Assembly (NCBI RefSeq): GCF_001528665.1
Contig: NZ_BBYJ01000037.1
Location: 17,065 to 81,064 of the forward strand
Length of the DNA: 64,000 nt
Direction of reading: 5' to 3'
Source of the DNA: Microtetraspora malaysiensis
GTDB taxonomy: Bacteria > Actinomycetota > Actinomycetes > Streptosporangiales > Streptosporangiaceae
How positions within the stretch are numbered: the stretch's first letter is position 1; every line of letters begins with the position of its first letter. The notes under the pieces are model-generated. The model was not told the DNA's origin. It did not search any database and saw only the letters and a list, made by a program, of their open reading frames with translations. Both the position numbers and the translations under genes were made by a program. Of this stretch, positions 16,774 through 25,827 are shown one piece after another.

Positions 16774-17481
16774 TCAGCCGATGAACGTTCCCACCAGGCT
16801 GCCGACCCCGTACGTCACCGCCGCCGCGAGGGCGCCGAGCACGAGCTGGCGGCCCCCGCCGTACAGGGGGGACCTGGCGGTGAGCCGGGCGACCAGCGCG
16901 CCGGTGGCGAACAGCGCGACCGCCGTGAGCACGATCACCGCCGACATCGAGGACGACCCCAGCAGGAACGGCAGCACCGGGATCAGCGCCCCGATGGCGA
17001 ACGCCAGGAAGGAGGATCCCGCGGCGACCCAGGGCGAGGGCAGGTCGTCGGGGTCCAGGCCGAGCTCCTCGCGGGCGTGTACCCGCCAGGCCACCTCGTC
17101 GTCGCGGTGGAGTTGCCTGGCCACTTCCTCGGCGAGTTCGGGCGTCAGGCCGCGCGACTGGTACAGCAGGGCGAGTTCCCGTTCCTCGGCCTCGGGGTTG
17201 CGGGCCAGCTCGCGGCGTTCGACGGCGATCTCGGCCTGGGTGAGTTCCCGCTGCGAGGCGACCGACGTGTACTCGCCGGTCGCCATGGAGAAGGCGCCCG
17301 CCGCGAGCCCGGCGAGCCCGGCGACCGTCACGGCGGTCCCCGTAGCCCCGCCGCCGACCACTCCGGCCAGGAGCGCGGCGTTCGAGACCAGCCCGTCCAT
17401 CACGCCGAACACGGCGGGACGCAGCCAGCCGCCCGTGACGTCGCGGTGATGGGAGTGCAGTTCCACTGCCTGTGCGGTCAT
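16774..17481 (-). CDS. VIT1/CCC1-family iron/manganese transporter
   Basis: This 235-residue integral membrane protein shows VFGVMDGLVSNAALLAGVVGG and AGAFSMATGEYTSVASQREL, the hallmark VIT1/CCC1 segments. A charged cytoplasmic loop (residues 80-145, metal-binding in the family) and three more membrane segments follow. The family exports or stores Fe2+/Mn2+. It ends a three-gene minus-strand unit, 3 nt after the 68-residue protein. It probably detoxifies excess metal, which fits next to an iron-chelate importer. Confidence 0.9.
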   Translation of the reverse strand: MTAQAVELHSHHRDVTGGWLRPAVFGVMDGLVSNAALLAGVVGGGATGTAVTVAGLAGLAAGAFSMATGEYTSVASQRELTQAEIAVERRELARNPEAEERELALLYQSRGLTPELAEEVARQLHRDDEVAWRVHAREELGLDPDDLPSPWVAAGSSFLAFAIGALIPVLPFLLGSSSMSAVIVLTAVALFATGALVARLTARSPLYGGGRQLVLGALAAAVTYGVGSLVGTFIG

Positions 17482-17484
17482 GGG

Positions 17485-17691
17485 CTAGCTCCTCACATCG
17501 ATCACGACGCTGGCGATGAAGAACAGGAGCAGCAGCACGCCGCCGGCGACGGTGGCTGCCGCGGTGGACACGCCCGCGAGCACGACCACGAGCGTCACGG
17601 CGAGGGCGGCGACGACCGCCACGGCGATCTTCCAGTCGTTGCCGATGATGAAGTCGTACCAGAACTGTCCGAAACCCTTGATGAATCTCAT
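17485..17691 (-). CDS. Small two-helix membrane protein
   Basis: This 68-residue protein has a short amphipathic N terminus (FIKGFGQFWYDFIIGNDW) and two hydrophobic helices (about 23-42 and 46-63). I recognise no named family. Its start overlaps the stop of the upstream metal-permease-like gene by 4 nt (ATGA), and it ends 3 nt before the VIT1-like gene. It is therefore co-translated with both and may be an accessory subunit of one of them. Confidence 0.75.
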   Translation of the reverse strand: MRFIKGFGQFWYDFIIGNDWKIAVAVVAALAVTLVVVLAGVSTAAATVAGGVLLLLFFIASVVIDVRS

Positions 17692-18458
17692 CGGGCGACC
17701 TCCGGCTTGAGTCGGGGCAGGAACGTGACCAGGACGCGGGAGATCAGCAGCCAGCCGGCGATCAGGGCGAGGATGGCCCAGTCATGGCCCGGCCATTCGA
17801 GGCTCTCGCCGCTCTCGGTGAACACGCCCAGACCCTCGACGGCCCAGTACGCGCCGAAGCTGGCGAGCAGCAGGCCCACGCCGTACTTCAGGGCGTTCTC
17901 GGGGATCATCGCGAGCGGGCGGTGCAGGATCAGCCCGGCGATCAGCACGAGGAGGCCGGCGACGGCCGCGCCTCCGATGGCCGCGGGCATGTTCGCGGCG
18001 CTCAGCCCGAACGTGATCACGATGAAGACGACCTCGACGCCCTCGAGGAACACGCCCTTGAACGACACCACGAACGCGAAGGTGTCGATGCCGAACCGGC
18101 TCTTGGCCGCTGCCTTGCGCCCGGCCTCGGTCTGGCTGGCGAACTCCTCGTCCTCGTCGTGCATGGCCTTCAGCCCGGAGGATCGCAGGACCGCCTTGCG
18201 CAGCCACTGCAGGCCGAAGATCAGCAGCAGCGTGCCGACAACCAGCTGGAGGAGCGCCTCGGGCAGCCAGGTGCTCAGGGCGTACCCGGCGGCGGCGGTG
18301 AACGCGGTCAGCGCCACCAGCGCCACGAGGGTGCCCGCGAGGGCCGAGCGCCAGCCGCGAGTCACACCCATGGCCAGAACGATGGTCAGGGCTTCGACGA
18401 ACTCGACGAACGAGGCGGCGAAGGTCGAGGCCACCAGGCCCCACGTTGCGCCTGTCAC
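17688..18458 (-). CDS. Multi-pass membrane protein with FTR1-like acidic motifs (COG4280-like)
   Basis: The 256-residue protein has about seven membrane segments in two half-repeats. Each half carries an acidic ExxE-type motif: FVEFVEALTIVLAMG (residues 17-31) and FLEGVEVVFIVITFG (about 135-149). This resembles the iron-binding REGLE/ExxE motifs of FTR1 permeases and the UPF0016 cation exchangers. A metal-transport role is inferred from this and from the VIT1-like neighbour. It is the first gene of its unit, with an AT-rich palindromic operator 30 nt upstream. Confidence 0.75.
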   Translation of the reverse strand: MTGATWGLVASTFAASFVEFVEALTIVLAMGVTRGWRSALAGTLVALVALTAFTAAAGYALSTWLPEALLQLVVGTLLLIFGLQWLRKAVLRSSGLKAMHDEDEEFASQTEAGRKAAAKSRFGIDTFAFVVSFKGVFLEGVEVVFIVITFGLSAANMPAAIGGAAVAGLLVLIAGLILHRPLAMIPENALKYGVGLLLASFGAYWAVEGLGVFTESGESLEWPGHDWAILALIAGWLLISRVLVTFLPRLKPEVAR

Positions 18459-18487
18459 GGCGGCTCCTTCTGTGTAACAGATGCTTC

Positions 18488-18507
18488 AATGAATCATATG
18501 CTTCATT
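18488..18507. promoter_or_regulatory. AT-rich palindromic operator between divergent genes
   Basis: AATGAATCATATGCTTCATT is a 20-bp palindrome broken only at one symmetric pair. ATGCTTCAAT at 18481-18490 repeats the right half. It lies in the 88-nt interval between the membrane-protein operon and the ChrB-like gene, in an AT-rich island. A dimeric repressor or the ChrB-like protein itself could bind it. Confidence 0.6.
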
Positions 18508-18546
18508 ACTCATATCCGACATGTCAACTGGGTGGCCTCGGGTGCC

Positions 18547-19015
18547 ATGACGATCGACGAGCGATTCCTGCAGCTCGTGTACCGCGTGCCGTCCACGACC
18601 TCGCGTGCTCGGGTGGCGGTGTGGCGGGAGCTGAAGCGCCTGGGCGCCCTCTACATCCAGCAGGCCGTATGCGTGCTGCCGGATCGCCCGGGAGTACGGG
18701 AACGCCTCGACAAGGTCCGCGAGCGCATCGACGAGCTCGGCGGCGAGAGCATTGATCTTCGTGCTGGCCGAGGTCGAGGGGCGCGAGCACCACTCGCTGG
18801 AGTCGTTCCGCGAGAACTACACGTTCGAGGAGGCCGAGGAGATCCGGCAGGACCTGGAGAAGCTACGGCGCTGGCTCCGCAAGGTGGAGGGGCGCGACTG
18901 GATGAGCGCCCCGGGCAGGGAACTCGCCAACGAGAAGGTCGCGGAGTGCGAACGGCTCCTCGACCAGTTCGAGGCCGATGTCTACGAGCGTGTCGGCGAC
19001 CCGGGGAAGGTCTGA
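18547..19015 (+). pseudogene. ChrB N-domain-like protein, frameshifted
   Basis: The first frame (18547-18750) reads MTIDERFLQLVYRVPSTTSR, then an RVAVWRELKRLGALYIQQAVCVLPDRP segment, typical of the ChrB N-terminal domain linked to chromate-resistance regulation. The protein continues in the next frame from about 18752 (LIFVLAEVEGREHHSLESF) to 19015. Removing one base near 18750 would join them as LGGES-LIFVLAE, so there is a single-base insertion (decay or sequencing error). The rejoined product would be about 155 residues. It is divergent from the metal-membrane operon and probably shares its operator. Confidence 0.75.
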
Positions 19016-19079
19016 CAGCGGTGCGCGCGACCGGTCCGGCGGTCGAGGGCACCCGACGCGGGTGGTGGAGTGAACCCCG

Positions 19080-19190
19080 CGCACACAGTCCCGGAACTCG
19101 CTCAACACCGAGAAGTCGAACCCGGCGCCTTCGAGCTCCAGGCCGAGCGCATATTTCCAGTCCCGCCGGCCGCGAACCGCATCGGCGGGG
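19080..19190 (-). pseudogene. IS1182-type transposase fragment
   Basis: On the minus strand this reads DAVRGRRDWKYALGLELEG followed by AGFDFSVLSEFR, the signature N-terminal segment of IS1182/DUF772 transposases. Only about 35 codons survive, with no start and no catalytic domain. It is the first scar at the left margin of the mobile region. Confidence 0.7.
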
Positions 19191-19241
19191 CGGCCGGCTG
19201 GTGCAATACCAGCGCGAGAGCCACCCGGGCGGGCGACTCTC

Positions 19242-19454
19242 GTGGTTCTCCGGCCTCGTGACGTGGACGCGGCCCTGAGCGACCCGGTGGCCCACGTCGT
19301 GCTTACCGCGGCCTCCGCGCACGATGTGGACACTGTGGTGATCGGCGGTGTCGTCCGGAAACGGGACGGGGTGCTGATCGGCGTCGACCCGGCAGAGCTC
19401 AAGCGGCGAAACGCCGCCGTTCGCAGGCGGGTGCTCGACCACCAGTTCCGCTGA
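19242..19454 (+). pseudogene. C-terminal remnant of an amidohydrolase
   Basis: This short frame reads AHDVDTVVIGGVVRKRDG, then VLIGVDPAELKRRNAAVRR to a stop at 19454. It is the final strand-helix unit typical of cytosine-deaminase/atrazine-chlorohydrolase-like amidohydrolases. The catalytic barrel is missing, cut off by the transposase scar just upstream. Confidence 0.6.
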
Positions 19455-19605
19455 AAGCGCCCTGATCTCAGGGCGGGGCGATGTGGCCTTCTGAGTGACC
19501 AACTGAGTGACAACGCACCCGGACGCGTGTGGATGCTGGTGGACTAGCAGGGACTGTTTTCCCCGCTCAGAGTAGCTTTAGTGCCGCAGGGGTGGATGGG
19601 TTAGG

Positions 19606-19674
19606 TTGCCTGGGGGCCAAGGGGTCGCAGGTTCAAATCCTGTCGTCCCGACCGCGTTTACGCAGGTCGGAGCC
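19606..19674 (+). repeat. tRNA-Pro 3'-half fragment; attachment-site repeat A
   Basis: The segment holds the anticodon-loop GGGGG, the 3' anticodon strand, a T-arm (GCAGG TTCAAAT CCTGT) and acceptor CGTCCCGACC, as in the 3' half of a tRNA-Pro(GGG). No 5' half precedes it. It matches 42190-42258 at 66 of 69 positions in direct orientation. Such 3'-half duplications are the footprint of site-specific integration into a tRNA gene. Confidence 0.8.
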
Positions 19675-19709
19675 GTGATCACAAGGAATGTGATCACGGC
19701 TTTCTGTTT
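19672..19709 (+). terminator. tRNA-type terminator hairpin
   Basis: GCCGTGATCAC and its exact complement form an 11-bp stem with a 7-nt loop, followed by TTTCTGTTT. It directly follows the tRNA fragment, as terminators do behind actinomycete tRNA genes. Confidence 0.75.
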
Positions 19710-19909
19710 GTTCGTTGCTCGTTTGTTGCTCGGACGAGGCGTCAGTTGCTGACACCCTGGTGACTGTCGTTGTCGCAGGCTGCCGCCTGTTCCAGGGGGC
19801 CGAGGGCGTGTACGGCGGCGGTTGTTCAAATGGATTCGGGGCACACGTCCCATCGTCGTCGTGATCTACATCGTAAAGGTGCCGTGCCTTGCGCCCCTGA
19901 GGATGGACC

Positions 19910-20465
19910 ATGCACGCCCTGGAGGAATCGATCGGGCTGTCCTGCGAGCCGTTCATCCAGCTCGGGGACGACGAGACCTACCGGGCTGATCCGAAGGTGA
20001 TCGGCTTCGATCTTTGGGATTTCCGGGCCGCCGTCAAGCAGGCGCGTACGGCCGGGGATCCAGGCTGCCCGGATCGCGTGCCTAACACGCACCGCTGGAT
20101 TGTGCGGTGGCGAGATCGGTGCGGGGATCAGCGAGGAATGGGTCCTCGACGAGCGCTACCCGCTGATCGTGGCTCAGGTCGACGCGCTCACGCAGCTCGC
20201 CGATCTGGTTGAAGGGGATGACGCGGAACGGGCTCTGGAGCTCCTCGACCAGGCCCGTCGCCTCGACCCGGACACCGAGGACACCTGGTGCCGCCTCATC
20301 CGCCTCCAAGTACAGCTTGGCCGTGCCGATCAAGCGCGCCAGACCGGGCGGCTTCTGCGCGCGCACATGCAGAGCCTCCAGGTCGAGCCGATGCCGGAAA
20401 CCCAGGAGTGGCTCGCATCTCCCGCTCGCAGCCCAGCTCGTCAGGGATGGAAAGCAAGACCTTAG
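19910..20465 (+). pseudogene. Bacterial transcriptional activator domain (BTAD) fragment, frameshifted
   Basis: The first frame (19910-20055) reads TYRADPKVIGFDLWDFRAAVKQ, the start of a SARP/AfsR-type BTAD. After a frameshift near 20055-20065 it continues as QAARIACLTRTAGLCGGE, then ISEEWVLDERYPLIVAQVDA and a TPR-like ALELLDQARRLDP repeat to the TAG at 20463-20465. The N-terminal DNA-binding part is absent and nothing recognisable lies upstream except the tRNA scar. The stop lies at the edge of a MITE-like repeat, which probably truncated the C terminus. Confidence 0.65.
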
Positions 20466-20697
20466 AGGCCGTTTCGCGGGTTGATGCCCGATTTGTTCTT
20501 TGCGTTGCCGTAGGTGACCCGATCGCAGGCCCAACGGAGAAACCACTCGAGCCCTCGCAATCCCAATCGGTGGGGCCAGCCTGGTGGAGGCGACCGCCGG
20601 GTTGCGTTCGCCCAGGTCAAGGTCGCTCCGAGCTCCGGGGTTGCCAGGCGACATGGCTGGACTCGAACCGGCAAATACTCTCAAAACGCCCTCTCGT
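20464..20697. mobile_element. MITE-like repeat, copy 1
   Basis: The left end GAGGCCGTTTCGCGGGTTGA and the right end CAAAACGCCCTCTC form imperfect terminal inverted repeats (core GAGGGCGTTTTG). There is no coding capacity. Internal blocks such as AAGGTCGCTCCGAGCTCCGG and GGGTTGCCAGGCGACATGG resemble copy 2 at 24375-24613. The termini resemble those of actinomycete IS5-group elements, so it may be a non-autonomous derivative. Confidence 0.65.
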
Positions 20698-20757
20698 AAG
20701 GTCACCTTTTGAGCATGCCGACCGGCCCTGCCGCCGTGGTGCGATAGAGAAGAAAGA

Positions 20758-21507
20758 GTGCGCCGGCTCCCCCCGTTGTTCCTGGTCGCTCTTCTCGCTC
20801 TCGGCGCCTGCGCTGAGGATCCCGCTGCGCGGGCCGCCCGCGCCCACGCCGACCAGATCGCCGAGCAACTCGGCCGCGGCCTCGGCTGGAACGCCGAGGA
20901 CGTTGGCTGGGTGCTCTCCCGTGACGAAGATGTCGACGTGTACTCCGTGACAGGCACCAGGTACAGCACCACCGATCAGGGGCGTGTTCTGCTGAGGATC
21001 CGCGCCACCAGCCGGGTCGGCGCAGACGGCCAGCCGCAACCAGTGAACGAAGCCACCCGCGCCTACGAAGCGACCCATGGCCCATCCCCGAGCACCTACC
21101 CGGTGACATCCGCATGCTTCGAGATCTCGGTCTCCTATTCCGACACCGACGTGGACGAGGTCGACTGCCCGACGGGCGAGCCGCGAGCCTTCCGCGCCCC
21201 CGCGTCGATCCCGGACAACGCCTTCGAGTGGCTGAAGATGCACCTCCCCAAGACCCCCGACCTGATAGCCGCCCGTAAGGCGGTCGACCATCTAGACCTT
21301 GACGACCGCATCGGTAAGGACGTAGCCGAGATCGACGGCGTGATCGGCATCGCGCTGCGCGCGCGCCCGGGAGAATGCCTATTCGCCCGTGTCCGCCAGC
21401 AGGGCGTCGAGGTCTGGCGCCCCTCCCGCGTGCAGGCAATGCCCGGGGAGAGCAGTTGCAGTGCCGCCGAGGCCGTCCATGGCCACGCTCAGCGCCCGCC
21501 CCACTGA
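20758..21507 (+). CDS. Putative lipoprotein, unknown function
   Basis: The 249-residue protein has an N-terminal signal (RRLPPLFLVALLALGAC) and lipobox LGAC, so it is probably membrane-anchored outside the cell. No domain is recognised. A single pair of well-spaced cysteines (CFEISVSY, VDCPTGEP) and another near the C terminus (ECLFARVR, SSCSAAE) suggest disulphides. GTG start, with AGAAGAAAG just upstream. It sits alone between a MITE and a minus-strand membrane protein. Confidence 0.65.
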   Translation: MRRLPPLFLVALLALGACAEDPAARAARAHADQIAEQLGRGLGWNAEDVGWVLSRDEDVDVYSVTGTRYSTTDQGRVLLRIRATSRVGADGQPQPVNEATRAYEATHGPSPSTYPVTSACFEISVSYSDTDVDEVDCPTGEPRAFRAPASIPDNAFEWLKMHLPKTPDLIAARKAVDHLDLDDRIGKDVAEIDGVIGIALRARPGECLFARVRQQGVEVWRPSRVQAMPGESSCSAAEAVHGHAQRPPH

Positions 21508-21783
21508 AGTAATCGACGGATCCGATGCTTGACCGCTAGCTCAGCCGCAGCGGGTCGGAGTCAGGGCCGAAACATTCTCGGGTGATAAGCACCTGCGAGC
21601 ATGACGCGACTGAGCAGCTGAGGCGCACCACCGGCCACGAATGACAAACGCGACATACTCAGGCTGCAACTTCCGGACTATCAATCGCTGGTGGGGTCCA
21701 CAGTTGGAACGAACGCCACCTACGGCATGCTCCGCGCGAATACGGGGAGTTCTACAACCAGCACATCTTTCGATGGCGGAACG

Positions 21784-24195
21784 TCAACCCATCGCCGCCA
21801 GGGTGTCACGCAACCGGCGCAGGTCACGCATGCGGGCCTCATACGTCGCCCCGACCACCACGAGCAGCAGCCCGCCCACGGCGATCGGCACCCAGCGCGG
21901 CACCGCGAGGAGCATCTCCGACACGTACGGGGCCAGTTCCCGCACCACAACCCCGGCGACCACGACGGCTCCGATCGCCGTGGGCGCCTGGAGCCGGAAC
22001 CGGGCTCCGGCGAACAACACCGCCAACGCCAGCACGCCGAGCACCAGCGACCGCCGCCATTCGGTGTCCGAGTAGACCGCCACCAGGCTGGGCAGCATCG
22101 TGAAGGAGAGGCCCGCACCATAGGCCGCCCAGGACGAAACCGCCGCACCGCGCCGCCGCCACCAGCCGAATCCCAGCAGGACCAGCGAGCACGACACCGT
22201 GTACGCCTCGACGACGGTGACCTCGTCCGCCCCCAGCCGCAGCCACGAGGCCAGCAACAGCAGGGTGGCGCCGGTGTACCTGAGGCCGTTCACGCCGCCT
22301 CGGCTGGCCGACCCCGCCCACAGCGACATGAGCAGCACCAGCACCCCGGCCACGGCGAATCCCACGCTCGCCGCAACCAGGACGCGCAGGCCCAGTGAGA
22401 AACCCACCGCCACCGCCTCCAGCCCGAGGAACAGCGCAGCGAAGCCCACCCCCCAGAACCGGAGCTCCTTCAGCCTGGCCACCAGCGCCATTGCGGCGGC
22501 CGCCACCGCCAGGATCGGCAGCACGATCAGCGTCGCCGGCTCGCTGCCGAACGCGTACGCCGCCGCCCGTACCGAGATCGGACCGGCGACGAGCGCGCAT
22601 GCCACCGCCCACCAGGGCACCCGGCCCAGTGTGGCGGCCACCGCCAGCGCGACGGCCAGCACCGCCTGCACCGCCACCGCGGCCGGGTAGGGCATCGCGA
22701 AGGCTTGGGAGGCGACCACGACCATGAGCGCCCCGGACACCAGCGCACCGGACGCCGCCACCTTCCTCGGCCGCCCGCCGGTGCCGCGCACGACCGCCGC
22801 CAGGAGGCTGGCCGCCAACACGGCCAGCACCACCACGTCCGCCGGCGACGCCGTCTCGAACGGCTGCCACTGCCGTCCGTTCCACGTGCCCGTCCACAGC
22901 ACGTCCAGCCAGGCGAACGGCGCCACCAGGGTGGCCACGAGCCGAGCCAGCAGCGCCAGCGTGGTCAGCAGCGCCACCAGCCCGCCGGTGCCCATGCCCG
23001 CCAGCCGTACCCTTCGCCAGGGCAGCCAATCGGCGGCGAGCACCACCGCGAGCGCGGGAACGAGGTAGGCCAGGGGACGCCAGTCCGTGCCCGGGCCGTC
23101 CAGCGCCGGCTGCGCCAGCGCGGCCAACACGGCAATCAGTGTGAGCGCGGTTCCGACGGCGACCGCGGAGGCCCGGATCTCCCCCTCAGCCTTGCCCAGC
23201 CTGACCAGCAGCCATGTCACGATCCCGCCGAGCAGAGCCAGCGCGACCAGCGGCGCCGACCTGACCAGAGCCTGACCGACGGAAGGGGACCCCAGCGCGT
23301 AGGGCGCACCGCCCAGCAGGGCGAGGGTCGCGACCCCGCTGCCGGCCAGGGCGGCCGTCACCCTCACCGCTCCCCGGCCGTAGCGGACCAGGGCGACGTC
23401 CAGCGCCACCGCGGCCACCAGCATGGCCACCAGCCAGGTCTCCGACAAGTCACCGGCCAGCAGCGGCAGGACCGGCTGCGCCAGCACCACGGCGACCGGA
23501 GCGGGTCCGCGAAGCCGGGTGACCCGGGCATAGGCCACCAGGATGAGCGCGGTGAGCCCGAACACCCCCGCCGTGTAGTGCAGCGCGTCGAGGGAGCCCA
23601 CCCCAAGGAATCCCACCCGCCTGGCCGCGTAGCCGTCGAGCAGCAGCAGCGCGACCGCGAATCCGGCCATGGTCTCGGCCGTCGCGGTGAGCCTGCGCCG
23701 GATCAGCACGACCGGCGCCAGCATGACCAGCGCGGTGAACGCGGCCAGCACGGCCGCGCGCCCGCCCATGCCCAGTTGCCCCCAGCTCACCACGGTGAAC
23801 ACCGCCGCCGCCACCGTCAGCAGCAGGCCGCCGAGGATGAGCAGGACGTTCTTCGCGGTGCCCGGGGAGACCTCCCGCGTCGGGGCACCGGGCCCCACAG
23901 CTCCAAGTCCGGCCGCCGTCCCCGGGGACGGCGGGAGCGCGCCCGCGTAGGGAGGCGCCGCACCCGCGCCTGCCGCCCCCTGACCCGCCGCGTCGGCGCG
24001 CAGGACGCCGAGCAGTTCCGTACGGCGGGCCTGTAGCCTGGCCTGCTGATCCCTCAGCCCGGCGAGAGCCTGGTCCACCTGCCAGAGCTCGTGCGCGGCG
24101 GGTCCCTGCAGAGGCAGCGCACACCTCGGGCATCTGGACCCCGGCTCCTGGAACCCGGTTCCGGACAACATCGCACCGCAGTCCGGACACTTCAT
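21784..24195 (-). CDS. Large multi-pass membrane protein with N-terminal zinc ribbon (SCO7322-like)
   Basis: From ATG 24195 the product is 803 residues. It has CPDCGAML...CPRCALPL (a four-cysteine zinc ribbon, residues 3-30), a coiled-coil stretch (AHELWQVDQALAGLRDQQARLQARRTELL), a Pro/Gly/Ala linker, then about 20 hydrophobic segments to the C terminus. This layout matches large actinomycete membrane proteins of unknown role. The upstream in-frame extension lacks a ribosome site and is rejected. The gene is monocistronic. Function is unknown; no transport or catalytic motif is visible. Confidence 0.8.
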   Translation of the reverse strand: MKCPDCGAMLSGTGFQEPGSRCPRCALPLQGPAAHELWQVDQALAGLRDQQARLQARRTELLGVLRADAAGQGAAGAGAAPPYAGALPPSPGTAAGLGAVGPGAPTREVSPGTAKNVLLILGGLLLTVAAAVFTVVSWGQLGMGGRAAVLAAFTALVMLAPVVLIRRRLTATAETMAGFAVALLLLDGYAARRVGFLGVGSLDALHYTAGVFGLTALILVAYARVTRLRGPAPVAVVLAQPVLPLLAGDLSETWLVAMLVAAVALDVALVRYGRGAVRVTAALAGSGVATLALLGGAPYALGSPSVGQALVRSAPLVALALLGGIVTWLLVRLGKAEGEIRASAVAVGTALTLIAVLAALAQPALDGPGTDWRPLAYLVPALAVVLAADWLPWRRVRLAGMGTGGLVALLTTLALLARLVATLVAPFAWLDVLWTGTWNGRQWQPFETASPADVVVLAVLAASLLAAVVRGTGGRPRKVAASGALVSGALMVVVASQAFAMPYPAAVAVQAVLAVALAVAATLGRVPWWAVACALVAGPISVRAAAYAFGSEPATLIVLPILAVAAAAMALVARLKELRFWGVGFAALFLGLEAVAVGFSLGLRVLVAASVGFAVAGVLVLLMSLWAGSASRGGVNGLRYTGATLLLLASWLRLGADEVTVVEAYTVSCSLVLLGFGWWRRRGAAVSSWAAYGAGLSFTMLPSLVAVYSDTEWRRSLVLGVLALAVLFAGARFRLQAPTAIGAVVVAGVVVRELAPYVSEMLLAVPRWVPIAVGGLLLVVVGATYEARMRDLRRLRDTLAAMG

Positions 24196-24374
24196 ACTTC
24201 CACGCACCGATACTCCGTTTAAGCCTGTCGAGATGACCCATATTGCACCGTGACGTCCTTGCGAGCCACTGCCACTGGGAACCAAGACGCAAGGCCGCGT
24301 AGTTAAGGATCTCGGGCGCGTGACAAGCGGTTCGTGAGTTCGGCAGGGCTTGGGCAAAAGAGGAACGGGACCCC

Positions 24375-24613
24375 TGAGAGGGCGTTTCGTGGGTTGATGC
24401 CCGTTTCGCTCATTGCATTACAGCAGGTGGGCGGATCACAGCCTCAACGGAGACACTGCTCGGGCAACCGTGGTCCCAGATGCTGGAGCCGCACTGGAGG
24501 AGACGCTCGCCTGGCAGGCTGTGTCCTTCCAAGTCAAGGCTGCTCCGGCCGTCCGGGTTGCCAAGCGATGCGGTTGGACACGGGTGGGCAGTAGCTCGCA
24601 AAACGTCCTCTTA
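24375..24613. mobile_element. MITE-like repeat, copy 2
   Basis: The left end GAGAGGGCGTTTCGTGGGTT mirrors the right end AAAACGTCCTCTTAG (inverted core GAGGRCGTTTY). The sequence aligns along its length with copy 1 at 20464-20697, including GGGTTGATGCCC near the left end and GTCAAGGCTGCTCCGGCC in the right half. Non-coding. It lies upstream of the zinc-ribbon membrane gene's start. Confidence 0.65.
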
Positions 24614-24670
24614 GATGTATTGGACAGCTGCCAACCTGTCTGCCCGTGGCACGCACCCAGGTGCGAGGTC

Positions 24671-25675
24671 TCACTCCGAGACGGCGACGTAGCGCTCGTC
24701 CCGCGGCTGAGGTTCGGAGAGGTCGACGTCGACGCCGGGTAGGGCGCTCCGGATCCGCGCCGCCATGCCGTCGCTGAGAAAGTGGTGGTGCAGGTCGAGG
24801 TGGCGCAGGTGGGTGAGGGGCTGACCGTCGAGTAGCGCTTCGGCGCCGGTGTCGGACAGCATGCCCATGCTGAGGCTGAGCGCCTCGAGACGGGCGACGA
24901 CCGGTGCCGTGGCCACGGCGGCGGCCATGTCGTCCTGGATCTCGCTGTCGCGCAGCCCGAGCCGCCGCAGCGCGGGCAGGCCCGCCCCGGACAGGATTCC
25001 CTCCAGGTCGGCCACGGTGGCGTCACCGCCGTAATTGGCGACGCCGAGCCACAGCTCCACGTGCTCCAGCGCGGGCAGCTCGCACGTCGAGAGGGCGCGG
25101 ACGACGTGGCCGGGCAGTCCGCCGGTCTCGAACCGTAGGACGGTGAGGTGCTCGTGCCGTACGGGGCGCAGCAGCAGTCCCTCGCCCCCGCGTACGTCGA
25201 GCCGCTCCAACCTGGGGAAGGCCTCCAGGACCGGGGTGATGTCGCCTTGCTGGATCCAGGAGATCTCCCACTGCTCCGGTTCGACGAACCCGAGGAAGAG
25301 CGAGCGCAGCCGGGGCAGCCGGTGGGCGTGGGCGGCGAGCACCTCGGGCGCGTTACGCACATTCTCCCCGGCGACCACGAGGGCCCGGATCTGAGAGCCG
25401 TCGACCCGGTGGAGCAGGTCTCTCAGTTCACTCGCGAACGCGCCGCCGTCGTACAGCGGCCAGGCGAAGTCGGAGGGGTCGGGTATGCGACTGTGGTCGA
25501 TCACGTCGGGGTCGGCGACGGGCAGTCCGGCGAAGGTCTCGCGGTGGGAGCCCACCGCGTCCCAGCGGTAGACGCCGTCGGCGGGGATGAACACCTGGCC
25601 CGGGTCACGCGGGTCGGCCGGCGTCTCGGCGTTTAGCGCCTCAAGATCCTCGTCATATGCCATCACGGTGGACAT
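24671..25675 (-). CDS. STM4015-like leucine-rich-repeat protein
   Basis: The 334-residue protein begins with an acidic region (residues 1-100). About six LRR-like units of 24-28 residues follow, for example PRLRSLFLGFVEPEQWEISW, FPRLERLDVRGGEGLLL, PALEHVELWLGVANYGG, PALRRLGLRDSEIQDDM and LRHLDLHHHFLSDGM. STM4015-type proteins normally occur beside STM4014/4013 partners in a cryptic cluster; no partner is present here. A protein-interaction role is inferred. Function unknown. Confidence 0.75.
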   Translation of the reverse strand: MSTVMAYDEDLEALNAETPADPRDPGQVFIPADGVYRWDAVGSHRETFAGLPVADPDVIDHSRIPDPSDFAWPLYDGGAFASELRDLLHRVDGSQIRALVVAGENVRNAPEVLAAHAHRLPRLRSLFLGFVEPEQWEISWIQQGDITPVLEAFPRLERLDVRGGEGLLLRPVRHEHLTVLRFETGGLPGHVVRALSTCELPALEHVELWLGVANYGGDATVADLEGILSGAGLPALRRLGLRDSEIQDDMAAAVATAPVVARLEALSLSMGMLSDTGAEALLDGQPLTHLRHLDLHHHFLSDGMAARIRSALPGVDVDLSEPQPRDERYVAVSE

Positions 25676-25827
25676 CCTCGGCTGGGGGTGCGGAGCTCCG
25701 TCCTACCAGGTTGGGGTGACAAATCCGGGAGCGGTCGATCTTGGCCGTGGCTCGGCCTGGCCGCCGGGCAGAAGGCGGTGCGCCGTTGGGCGTGAGATTG
25801 CGGCGCGGCCGAAAGCGTGGGTGGGGC

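Noticed and set aside
19606..19674. A functional tRNA gene
   Set aside because: The acceptor 5' strand, D-arm and anticodon 5' strand are missing; only the 3' half is present. The same holds for 42190-42258.
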